Below are positions 17,949 through 25,731 of a stretch of 64,000 nt of DNA, one piece after another. This stretch comes from Candidatus Terasakiella magnetica. GTDB lineage: Bacteria > Pseudomonadota > Alphaproteobacteria > Rhodospirillales > Terasakiellaceae. The stretch covers positions 208,224 to 272,223 of the forward strand of contig NZ_FLYE01000023.1 in assembly GCF_900093605.1 (NCBI RefSeq). Direction: 5' to 3'. The notes under the pieces are model-generated. The model saw only the letters and a program-made list of their open reading frames with translations. It was not told where the DNA came from and ran no database searches. How positions within the stretch are numbered: the first letter of the stretch is position 1; each line of letters starts with the position of its first letter. The position numbers and the translations under genes are program-made.

Positions 17949-17981
17949 TGTCAGTTTCCTGTAAGCTCAGGGGAATATAAA
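17949..17981 (+). promoter_or_regulatory. Direct-repeat activator site and promoter of the cytochrome operon
   Basis: TGTCAGTTT (17949-17957) and TGTAAGCTC (17960-17968) lie 11 bp apart and are followed by a strong -10 TATAAA (17976-17981), again 16 nt from the start of the second copy. It drives the plus-strand cytochrome b/SHP/DHC genes and faces away from the caspase promoter. Confidence 0.65.
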
Positions 17982-18010
17982 GCATCAGGATAAATAAACG
18001 GGTTCCTGTT

Positions 18011-19114
18011 ATGCAGAACGTCACGACAATTTGGGATATGCCTGTGCGCCTTTTTCATTGGGCGCTGGTTATCTGTGTTCTCATCACATTATATACGGGT
18101 TTTTTAGGTGAGGAATGGCTGCTCAACTGGCATGTGAGTGCGGGCTATCTCATTGCGGTGTTTATGGTCTTTCGCCTGTTCTGGGGCTTTATGGGATCGC
18201 GCTATAGCCGTTTTAGCAGTTTTAAACCCTCGCTGAGTAAAGCATGGGTGTATGTACAAAACTACCGCAAGGGCCGTGGTGATCCTTATGTTGGGCACAA
18301 TCCGGCAGGAGCTTTTTTTGTATATTTCGTTATTGGGCTTCTTGTGATGTTGAGCCTATCGGGTTTTATCCTTTTAGGCGGGGTTGAAAAACAAGGTGTC
18401 CTTGCGCCGTATGTGAGCTTTGCGACGGGGCTTTCCTTTAAAGTAATCCATGAAGCGCTTGGATTTGCCCTGCTGGGCTTGATCCTCCTTCACCTGCTTG
18501 GCGTGCTTGTGCATGAGCTAAAGGGGGAGAAGCTGGTTCTCTCCATGATCCATGGTCAAAAATCGGATGTGCCTGAAGAAAAAAGTGATGAGGGGGCTTT
18601 AAGGTTTCTTTTGTTCTGGTGCGTGCTTCCTGTTTTTGTGTTGCTTGCCCTTTATTTGTTTAACCAGCCCTTTCAACAGACTTTATCGACAAGCCGCATC
18701 TATGAAAATGAATGCGGAGATTGCCATCATGCGTTTCATCCAAGTTTGCTGCCACAAGAAAGCTGGGAGCATATTATGGCAGGTCTGGACGACCATTTTG
18801 GAGAAGATGCAACGCTGGATGAGGGCTCATTCCTTGTTATTCAAGACTATTTAAAGGCAAATAATGCATGGAAGTGGGATACGGAAGCGGCGAATAATTT
18901 GCGCCTTGACCTCTTTGAACAACCTGCTCGCATTACAGCTTCACCCTTTTGGCGTTATCGCCATGAAGCAATTGCTGAAGAATTCTTTTCGCATAAAAAA
19001 ATTGAGTCAAAAACAAACTGTGCAGGCTGCCACCAAGATGCGCTTGTGGGCACTTTTTACGACCAGAATATCAACCTGCCTGACGTTGTGAAAAAAGGAA
19101 AATCAAATGAATAA
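18011..19114 (+). CDS. Cytochrome b561 fused to diheme cytochrome c domain
   Basis: A 367-residue membrane protein. The first ~190 residues form a four-helix cytochrome b561 (Ni/Fe-hydrogenase B-type) domain starting WDMPVRLFHW with candidate heme b histidines (His16 and others such as those in FKVIHEAL and LLHLLGVLVHE). A further TM helix (about 197-218) leads to a periplasmic diheme domain with CGDCH (about 236-240) and CAGCH (about 337-341). This C-terminal part is similar to the stand-alone diheme cytochrome encoded two genes later (both carry ECGDCH, LLP-SW--IM and HFGEDA). It probably passes electrons from the quinone pool or another donor to SHP. It overlaps the next gene by 8 bp. Confidence 0.88.
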   Translation: MQNVTTIWDMPVRLFHWALVICVLITLYTGFLGEEWLLNWHVSAGYLIAVFMVFRLFWGFMGSRYSRFSSFKPSLSKAWVYVQNYRKGRGDPYVGHNPAGAFFVYFVIGLLVMLSLSGFILLGGVEKQGVLAPYVSFATGLSFKVIHEALGFALLGLILLHLLGVLVHELKGEKLVLSMIHGQKSDVPEEKSDEGALRFLLFWCVLPVFVLLALYLFNQPFQQTLSTSRIYENECGDCHHAFHPSLLPQESWEHIMAGLDDHFGEDATLDEGSFLVIQDYLKANNAWKWDTEAANNLRLDLFEQPARITASPFWRYRHEAIAEEFFSHKKIESKTNCAGCHQDALVGTFYDQNINLPDVVKKGKSNE

Positions 19115-19514
19115 AATTATAATTACCCTCGTGATGGGTATGAGTTTTGCCCTGTCTTCAATGGCGGGTGCATCACCTGTATTGGAAAAACTCAAAATGA
19201 AGGCCGAGCAAGAAAACGCCTCTTTTCAGGGCTTTGATGCGCAAAGGGGTAAGGTGTTGTTTGAAACAAAATTTGGTTTGGGAAAGGCTGAAACACCTTC
19301 TTGCACCACGTGCCATGGTTCAAGCCCTTTTACACAAGGGCTAACACGTGCTGGCAAGGTGATTGAGCCAATGGCCAGCTCAAAAACACCTGCGCGTTAT
19401 ATGGACCAGCGCAAGGTGGATAAATGGTTCAGACGTAACTGTAACTCGGTTCTTAATCGTGAATGTAGCCTTCAGGAAAAAGGTGATTTCCTGACTTATA
19501 TGATGTCGCAATAA
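19107..19514 (+). CDS. shp: SHP-type oxygen-binding monoheme cytochrome c (DUF1924)
   Basis: A 135-residue periplasmic cytochrome with a signal peptide (cleavage near MAGA-SP) and one c-heme site CTTCH (66-70). The C-terminal RNCNSVLNREC segment (110-120) matches the DUF1924/Sphaeroides heme protein pattern. There an Asn supplies the sixth heme ligand, leaves on reduction and permits O2 binding; the adjacent cysteines (Cys112 and Cys120) can form a disulfide. Counting from a mature start near residue 24, Asn111 falls at about position 88, the ligand number known for Rhodobacter SHP; no alignment was run. The partners cytochrome b and DHC flank it, which is the classical SHP operon. Confidence 0.87.
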   Translation: MNKIIITLVMGMSFALSSMAGASPVLEKLKMKAEQENASFQGFDAQRGKVLFETKFGLGKAETPSCTTCHGSSPFTQGLTRAGKVIEPMASSKTPARYMDQRKVDKWFRRNCNSVLNRECSLQEKGDFLTYMMSQ

Positions 19515-19533
19515 AAAAGAGAAAGTGAAGAAA

Positions 19534-20010
19534 ATGAAAAAAGTTTTATTGCCTGTAATGGCCCTGATGCTCAGCGCAGTCCCTGCATGGGCTGATAGTG
19601 ATAATGTTCCTGTAATTAAAGACAGAGTTGTAAAGCAGGAATGTGGGGATTGTCATATTGCTTTTCAGCCCCAGCTTTTACCAAAGGCCTCATGGCAGAG
19701 AATTATGTCTGATCTGCCTAATCATTTTGGTGAAGATGCTTCGCTTGAAAAAGATATCGAAAAGCATATTGAGACTTATTTGGTTGAAAATGCAGCCGAT
19801 GCAGGCACGTTTTCCCGTTTTTGGCGCTCATCACGTTTTGATAATGTGAAAGGTGATAACCCCAGCCTGCGTATTACCCAAACATCCCATTGGGTGCATG
19901 AGCATGAAGAAGAGGATGAAATCACGCCACAACGTTGGGCCAAGGCCAAGTCAAAAGCAAATTGCCAAGCGTGTCATAATGAAGCTGATAAAGGCTATTA
20001 CGATGATTAG
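19534..20010 (+). CDS. dhc: Periplasmic diheme cytochrome c (DHC)
   Basis: A 158-residue exported diheme cytochrome, known in Rhodobacter as the electron donor partner of SHP. The signal peptide ends near AWA-DS. Heme motifs are CGDCH (37-41) and CQACH near the C-terminus. The start is either this ATG or a GTG three codons upstream (19525); the ribosome site is weak for both. The domain is paralogous to the C-terminal half of the cytochrome b561 fusion in the same operon. The gene ends 3 bp before the stop of a convergent hybrid kinase. Confidence 0.88.
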   Translation: MKKVLLPVMALMLSAVPAWADSDNVPVIKDRVVKQECGDCHIAFQPQLLPKASWQRIMSDLPNHFGEDASLEKDIEKHIETYLVENAADAGTFSRFWRSSRFDNVKGDNPSLRITQTSHWVHEHEEEDEITPQRWAKAKSKANCQACHNEADKGYYDD

Positions 20011-20013
20011 AAT

Positions 20014-22284
20014 TTAGTCGTCTTTAAGGACGTGAATGTCTTCATCCATGACGTTGTTGATGGCAAGAATGGTTTGAACCCAGTTAAACGGTTTGGGGAC
20101 AAAGGCATTCATGCCTGCTTCAAAGTAACCCTCAATATGTTGCTTGATGGCATCTGCGGTAATGGCGATGATGGGGACATTTGCGGGCTCACCAGAAAGT
20201 TGGCGAATGTTTCTGGTGGCTTCAGGGCCATCCATTTCTGGCATGCGCACATCCATTAAAATCAGCTCATATGGGTTTTCCTTATGGGCATTTAGGGCTT
20301 CAAGGCCGTTGGCGGCAATGGTGATTTTATGCCCATAGGCTTCCATGAATTTTTGAATGATATGCTGGTTAACCCGGTTATCTTCTGCCACAAGAATATT
20401 AAGCGGGCGCAGGGCCTTATAATCAGTCGCAAGGGCTTTGGGTTCATCTTGTGACTGAATATCTGTTGCTTCTTTATAGGGCAGGGTAAACCAGAAGGTA
20501 CTGCCTTTACCTTCCTGGCTTTCAACACCAATTTCACCACCGAGAAGGTCAATTAGGCTTTTGCAAATTGCAAGCCCCAAGCCAGTACCTTCAAACTTTC
20601 TCGAGATGGAGGCATCGGCTTGTGTGAAGGAGGTGAACAGCATGTTGATTGTATCATCGGCAATACCGATCCCTGTATCAATCACACTGAATTTCACAAA
20701 AGGTTGTCCCTCATCATCCTCAGTCATTTCACAATGAATGCTGATGGTGCCTTCTTGGGTGAATTTAAACGCATTACCCAACAGGTTCATTAAAATTTGG
20801 CGAATGCGGGTAATATCTGAATGAATGCCTTGGGGGAAGTCATCTGAAAAATGAAGTTCCCAGACAACATTTTTATCCGTTCTCCTGCTTTTCTCAAACA
20901 GGTCAGTCACTTCTTTGACAAGTTTTTGCAGGTCGAAATCGTTCATTTCTAAATTGAATTTCCCAGCTTCGAGCTTGGACATATCCAAAATATCATTGAT
21001 GATGCGATAAAGTGCTTCGGTAGAGCCTTTAATGCGCATGGCCTTTTGTTTGCTTTCTTGGGGGATATCATCCACCAACAAAAGGTCTGCAAACCCCATC
21101 ACCCCGGTGAGCGGCGTGCGGATTTCATGGCTCATGGCGGCTAGGAATTCGGATTTTGTTTTATTGGCAGTTTCGGCATCATCTCTTGCCTGAACAAGTT
21201 TGTGTTTCTGTTCGGTAATTTCGCGCGACATATGGTTAAAGGCGTGCGCCAGTTCGCCTAATTCATCATTTCGCTCAACAACAATCTGGGCTTCATCACC
21301 TTCTTTGACTTTATGGGTCGCGGAAATAAGTTCGCGAATGGCCTTATGAAGAGGGCGCGATATGACGCTAATGAGAATAATGCCGAAGATCAGGAAGAAA
21401 ATAATAGAATTGCGTATGTTGGTAATGGTGGAAAGTGCTTCTTCTTCTGCTTGTTTAGCTTGCTGGGTTGCATGTGAGCGAAGATGATCGTTCACGATGG
21501 TTTCCATATAGGTGGTGGTTTTATTAAGCGTGGTTAGCAGGCGGTCTTTTTCATCTTCAAGGATTAATATGTCTAGGCTAAGGGTTTTAATTTCGTTGAA
21601 GAGAAAGTTAACAACTTCAACCTTGCGACGGATATTACTTGTGAGAGAAAGCGAGGTAAGCTGTTTTTTCCATTTCTCAAAATCTTTAATGCTTTGATTA
21701 ACCTGCTCTTTTAGATGAAGGTCGTGGCGCAGCAGATAGCCGCGCACAGCCGAGATCAGTTCATGAATGCTGACTTCCATTTCAACAAGAAAGTGATCTT
21801 TCAGGCTATAGTGAGACAGGTCTTTCCCTTTTTGCAGGATATCGTCGAGCAGGATTTCAAGTTCGTTTGATAAAATGCGTCTACGTTCAGTGATTTTGGC
21901 AAGCTGTTGGGCATTTTTTTTCGTGAGAATATCTGATACCCGGCTGAACTTATCAAAGTTTATGCGAATATCTTTGAGAACTTCCTGTTCTTCAGGCCCT
22001 GTGGGTAAATCGCTATAGCTTTTAAAATAGTCTTCAAAGCCAATAATATGTTTTTTGAAAGAGGCCAGTGATTTTGGGGAAGCCGTAATAAGATAATAAT
22101 GCAGGTTTGCTGAGGCTTCCTCGATATTAATTTCCATTTCAAGAGCGTTTTTAATCTTGGGATTGCCATTATGGATAATGGTTTCAAGGTTACCCTTTAG
22201 GACCTCACTGCCAAGATATATGGCAAGACCAAGCAATAGATAGCCGCCTAAAAATAAAATGGTAAGCTTTTGAGTGAGTTTCAT
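20014..22284 (-). CDS. Membrane hybrid sensor histidine kinase
   Basis: A 756-residue hybrid kinase: TM1 (about 7-27), a helical periplasmic region of ~260 residues, TM2 (about 292-312), HAMP (about 312-365), HisKA with SHEIRTPL (His386), HATPase_c (NLLGNAFKF, DTGIGI, GTGLGLAIC), and a C-terminal receiver (about 630-745) with LILMDVRMPEMDG and the Lys of FVPKPF. The helical input resembles a four-helix bundle sensor. It would need a separate HPt protein or regulator, which is not adjacent. It is convergent with the cytochrome operon, so any functional link is only positional. Confidence 0.88.
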   Translation of the reverse strand: MKLTQKLTILFLGGYLLLGLAIYLGSEVLKGNLETIIHNGNPKIKNALEMEINIEEASANLHYYLITASPKSLASFKKHIIGFEDYFKSYSDLPTGPEEQEVLKDIRINFDKFSRVSDILTKKNAQQLAKITERRRILSNELEILLDDILQKGKDLSHYSLKDHFLVEMEVSIHELISAVRGYLLRHDLHLKEQVNQSIKDFEKWKKQLTSLSLTSNIRRKVEVVNFLFNEIKTLSLDILILEDEKDRLLTTLNKTTTYMETIVNDHLRSHATQQAKQAEEEALSTITNIRNSIIFFLIFGIILISVISRPLHKAIRELISATHKVKEGDEAQIVVERNDELGELAHAFNHMSREITEQKHKLVQARDDAETANKTKSEFLAAMSHEIRTPLTGVMGFADLLLVDDIPQESKQKAMRIKGSTEALYRIINDILDMSKLEAGKFNLEMNDFDLQKLVKEVTDLFEKSRRTDKNVVWELHFSDDFPQGIHSDITRIRQILMNLLGNAFKFTQEGTISIHCEMTEDDEGQPFVKFSVIDTGIGIADDTINMLFTSFTQADASISRKFEGTGLGLAICKSLIDLLGGEIGVESQEGKGSTFWFTLPYKEATDIQSQDEPKALATDYKALRPLNILVAEDNRVNQHIIQKFMEAYGHKITIAANGLEALNAHKENPYELILMDVRMPEMDGPEATRNIRQLSGEPANVPIIAITADAIKQHIEGYFEAGMNAFVPKPFNWVQTILAINNVMDEDIHVLKDD

Positions 22285-22558
22285 ATGTCCCTAAGCCCAA
22301 GTAGCAGTTTACTGCAATTATAAAATTTATCTTATCATAGAAGCCCTTAAGACGGTATTTTATACTTTCTTCAGAATAATCAGCAATCCGGAAGCGTTAC
22401 TTAAGGATTGTTCCTTATCTATGTAATTCATACTTTTGGTAGAACTTGACGGTCTTATTATATGTAAAATCAGAATAGTGATTTTATAAATGCGTCATTT
22501 ATATATAAAAAATATATTCTATCTTAAGGGCCAAGCAATCTTGACCCTTAGGAGTAAA

Positions 22559-23548
22559 ATGATGAAAGCAATGACGCTTAATGAATATGGTGAAAACGCA
22601 CAGTTCCAACTGACGGATATGACTAAACCGACGCTGAAATCAGGCCATGTGCTTGTTCGTATTGCGGCGGGCAGTGTAAATACGGTTGACACCATGATCA
22701 AAACGATGGGTAAGGACTTGCCTCTGTCGCCTGATCTCCCTGCCATCTTGGGCATGGACTTTGCTGGCACAGTAGAAGAAGTCGGTGAAGGTGTTGAGGG
22801 CTTTGTTGTGGGTGATGAGGTATACGGCTGTGCAGGTGGCTTAGCTGACCTTCAAGGCACCTTGGCTGAATATATGGTCGCTGATGCAAGACTTATGGCT
22901 CACAAGCCCAAATCCATCTCTATGCGTGAAGCCGCGGCTTTGCCGTTGGTCGGCATTACGGCTTATGAGGGTTTAAAAAGAGCGGGCGCACATGCAGGGC
23001 AGAAAATTCTGGTTCATGGTGGTGCAGGTGGTGTTGGTCATGTGGCAACACAATTGGCAAAACATTTTGGTGCAGAGGTTTATGCAACCATCTCCGGTGA
23101 AAAAACGGCTGAAATGATGAAGCAATATGGAGCTACGGCCATTGATTACACCACAGAAACCGTTGCAGATTATGTGGCTCAATATACGGATGGTGCGGGT
23201 TTTGATGTTGTGTTTGACTCCGTTGGTGGGGAAAATATGACAAACTCTTTTGAGGCCGCTGCCCTAAATGCACAAGTGGCAACCACGGTTTCATTGCTGG
23301 AGATTGATTTATCCCCTGCTCATTTTAAAGGTCTGTCTTTACATGTGGTTTTTATGTTGATCCCCATGTTGTTTAATCAAAAACGCGAAGAGCATGGGGC
23401 AATTTTGGCAAAGTTGGCAGAGATTGTTGATGCAGGTGCCTTAAAGCCCTTACTTGATGAAAACCGTTTCAGCCTTGAAGAAGTCGGCAAGGCTTATGAC
23501 CATCTCACAAGCGGTCAAGCCATTGGTAAAGTCGTCGTTGAAATCTAA
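22559..23548 (+). CDS. NADPH:quinone oxidoreductase / zinc-free MDR family
   Basis: A 329-residue medium-chain dehydrogenase/reductase of the quinone oxidoreductase group. It has the GroES-like N-terminus (MKAMTLNEYG), an NADPH-binding Rossmann motif HGGAGGVGHVATQLAK (about 154-169) and the C-terminal substrate lid. The catalytic-zinc cysteines of alcohol dehydrogenases are absent. An AGGAG lies at 22550-22554, so either of two adjacent ATGs (22559 or 22562) is possible. Substrate is unknown; the family reduces quinones or enones. It stands alone with its own terminator. Confidence 0.85.
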   Translation: MMKAMTLNEYGENAQFQLTDMTKPTLKSGHVLVRIAAGSVNTVDTMIKTMGKDLPLSPDLPAILGMDFAGTVEEVGEGVEGFVVGDEVYGCAGGLADLQGTLAEYMVADARLMAHKPKSISMREAAALPLVGITAYEGLKRAGAHAGQKILVHGGAGGVGHVATQLAKHFGAEVYATISGEKTAEMMKQYGATAIDYTTETVADYVAQYTDGAGFDVVFDSVGGENMTNSFEAAALNAQVATTVSLLEIDLSPAHFKGLSLHVVFMLIPMLFNQKREEHGAILAKLAEIVDAGALKPLLDENRFSLEEVGKAYDHLTSGQAIGKVVVEI

Positions 23549-23563
23549 GTGACAGCTAAAAAG

Positions 23564-23600
23564 AAAAGAGCAGCCGGTTAAATCGCGCTGCTCTTTTTTT
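23564..23600 (+). terminator. Intrinsic terminator after the quinone oxidoreductase gene
   Basis: An 11-bp perfect stem (AAAAGAGCAGC / GCTGCTCTTTT) with a 12-nt loop is followed by further T residues. It lies between two convergent genes and can also stop the minus-strand transcript of the polyprenyl synthase. Confidence 0.85.
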
Positions 23601-23624
23601 GTATTTAAATCATTGGGCGAGGTT

Positions 23625-24623
23625 TTAATAAGCACGCTCGATACAGAATTGCACAATCCCTTTAAGGGCCTCTTTGGCAGCGCTATCAGGGAAAATATCC
23701 AAATCGCTGATGGCTTTTTCACCATATTGTCGCGCGCGCAAAACCGTATCTTCAAGCGTGTTGTGCTTGTTCAGCAGGCCAAGGGCGTGTTCAAGATCGC
23801 CGTCTTTAAATTCCTGTTCTTCTTGGGTGCGCTTCCAAAAGGCTTTTTCTTCATCATCACCGCGCGCAACCGCCAAAATAACCGGCAAAGTCATTTTACC
23901 ATCACGGAAATCATCGCCAACCGCTTTGCCCAGCTCTGCCTGTTTGGCACTGTAATCAAGCGCATCATCAATCAGCTGGAAGGCAATGCCAAGGTTATTA
24001 CCATAGCTTTGCAAGGCTTCTTCTTGGGCATCAGTGGCACCAGCCACAAGGCCACCTACATGACAGGCCGCTGCAAAAAGCTGGGCCGTTTTGGCCTGAA
24101 TAACTTCAAGATAGGCTTCTTCTGTGGCATCGGCATCATTGGCTGTGATCAGCTGTAAAACTTCACCTTCAGCAATAACAGAAGAGGCATGAGACAGAAT
24201 TTCCATGACTTTTAAGCTATCGGCTTTGACCATGAGCTCAAAACTGCGGCTAAAGAGGAAATCGCCCACAAGCACACTTGGCTTATTGCCCCAAATGGCA
24301 TTGGCGCTATCTTGACCGCGACGCAAGTCACTTTCATCAACCACATCGTCATGCAACAAAGTGGCAGTATGGATAAATTCAACACAGGCAGCCAGCCCGA
24401 TATGTTTGCTGCCCTGATAGTCAAGCAATTGGGCACTGGCAAGGGTCAACATGGGGCGAAGGCGTTTACCGCCTGCGGCAATCAAATGGCCTGCCAATTG
24501 TGGGATCAAAGCGACGGGGCTTTGCATACGCTCCACAATGGCTTCATTGACAGCTTTAAGATCATCTGCCACCAAATTGGTGAGAGTTTCAACGGCAGTA
24601 GGGCTTGACGACGTCTTATCCAT
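23625..24623 (-). CDS. ispB: Polyprenyl (octa/decaprenyl) diphosphate synthase
   Basis: A 332-residue all-trans polyprenyl diphosphate synthase that makes the side chain of ubiquinone in the cytoplasm. The first Asp-rich motif is LLHDDVVDESDLRRG (about 88-102) and the second is QLIDDALDYS (about 219-228). GGKRLRP near 52 binds the homoallylic substrate. Chain length cannot be fixed from sequence, though decaprenyl is typical of alphaproteobacteria. The start MDKTSSS at 24623 is the only good one. It is divergent from the DUF2007 gene, a common alphaproteobacterial arrangement. Confidence 0.92.
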   Translation of the reverse strand: MDKTSSSPTAVETLTNLVADDLKAVNEAIVERMQSPVALIPQLAGHLIAAGGKRLRPMLTLASAQLLDYQGSKHIGLAACVEFIHTATLLHDDVVDESDLRRGQDSANAIWGNKPSVLVGDFLFSRSFELMVKADSLKVMEILSHASSVIAEGEVLQLITANDADATEEAYLEVIQAKTAQLFAAACHVGGLVAGATDAQEEALQSYGNNLGIAFQLIDDALDYSAKQAELGKAVGDDFRDGKMTLPVILAVARGDDEEKAFWKRTQEEQEFKDGDLEHALGLLNKHNTLEDTVLRARQYGEKAISDLDIFPDSAAKEALKGIVQFCIERAY

Positions 24624-24746
24624 GTTATTCCATAATTGATAATTATAGTATGGCCTTGTGTTTTATGGTCAAATCATCCAAAAAATTACAAAGGCACAAG
24701 TCAAATAGCAGGTTTGGGCGAGAGTTGGAAGAGGGTATCGCATTTT

Positions 24747-24971
24747 ATGAAAGAGTTAGTTGCTTCTGGTGATCCGGTTTTACTATCGGCCCTGAAATAC
24801 CACCTTGAGGGCGAAGGTATTGAGTATGACCTGTTTGACGGCTTTGTCGGTAGCCTGTTTCCCGGTGATTTTAGTGTGGCTTCTAGCCGAATTATGGTGT
24901 CTGATGAAGATTATGATCGTGCCAAAAGGCTGTTAAAAAGTTTGCAAAATGGGGAGATGGCTTGTGAGTGA
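24747..24971 (+). CDS. DUF2007 small protein
   Basis: A 74-residue cytoplasmic protein of the DUF2007 (putative signal-transducing, GlnB-like fold) family: it begins KELVASGDPVLLSALKYHL and ends with the helix DYDRAKRLLKSL. The ATG at 24747 fits the family start; a TTG at 24636 would add an unlikely leader. Its stop overlaps the GTG start of the methyltransferase gene, and this gene pair is common beside ispB in alphaproteobacteria. Biochemical function is unknown. Confidence 0.85.
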   Translation: MKELVASGDPVLLSALKYHLEGEGIEYDLFDGFVGSLFPGDFSVASSRIMVSDEDYDRAKRLLKSLQNGEMACE

Positions 24972-25731
24972 ACTCCCTAAATTAAGCGAAGACCTGTTCT
25001 TAAATGGCAAGGTTCATCTGTTTCAACCTGTTGAGGGCTATCGCGCAGCCACAGACCCGGTTTTGCTTGCGGCTTCAATTCCAGCCAAGGCGGGGCAGAA
25101 AGTCCTTGATGTGGGCTGTGGTGTGGGGGCAGCAAGTTTTTGTCTTGGGGCACGTGTGGACGGACTTGAGCTCAGCGGTATTGAAATTCAGGACGATCTG
25201 GTTGCCATTGCCCAGAAAAATATTGAAAAAAATCAACTCAACAGCACTGTGCGTATCATTCAAGGGGATTTGAGCAAAAGGCCTATGGATCCTATGCCCA
25301 ATTCCTTTGACCATGTCATGGCAAATCCACCTTTTTATGAGGCAGGCTCTGGTCATCGCCCCCCTAATGAGATCAAGGCGCGCGCCCATATGGAAGAAGA
25401 TGCTTCCTTGCAAAATTGGGTGGATTATATGTTGCGCATGACCAAACCCAAAGGCACGGTGACTTTTATCAACCGCTCAGAGCGTTTAGAAGAAACCTTA
25501 GCAGCCCTTAAAGGTCGCCTTGGGGAGATAATTTTATACCCCATCTGGTCCATGAACCCCACAGGCCCGCAACGTCGCGGGGCCAAGCGCTTTATCTTAC
25601 AAGGGCGCAAAGGCATCAAGACGCCGATGAAAATATCTGGCGGCATGGTGGTGCATGAAGATAATGGGGATTATACAGCGCTTGCCTCAGACATCTTAAA
25701 AAAAGGTGATGGGCTCGACTTAGTCTTGTGA
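24964..25731 (+). CDS. trmN6: tRNA1(Val) (adenine37-N6)-methyltransferase-like protein
   Basis: A 255-residue SAM-dependent methyltransferase of the TrmN6/YfiC (COG4123) type. The SAM loop is DVGCGVGAAS (about 45-54), and the N6-adenine catalytic motif NPPFYE is at about 119-124. I selected GTG 24964 because GGGGAG sits seven bases upstream, while the ATG at 24949 has no such site. It overlaps the end of the DUF2007 gene. The 3' end overlaps the convergent diguanylate cyclase gene by 12 bp. The exact RNA target is inferred from family. Confidence 0.85.
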   Translation: MSELPKLSEDLFLNGKVHLFQPVEGYRAATDPVLLAASIPAKAGQKVLDVGCGVGAASFCLGARVDGLELSGIEIQDDLVAIAQKNIEKNQLNSTVRIIQGDLSKRPMDPMPNSFDHVMANPPFYEAGSGHRPPNEIKARAHMEEDASLQNWVDYMLRMTKPKGTVTFINRSERLEETLAALKGRLGEIILYPIWSMNPTGPQRRGAKRFILQGRKGIKTPMKISGGMVVHEDNGDYTALASDILKKGDGLDLVL

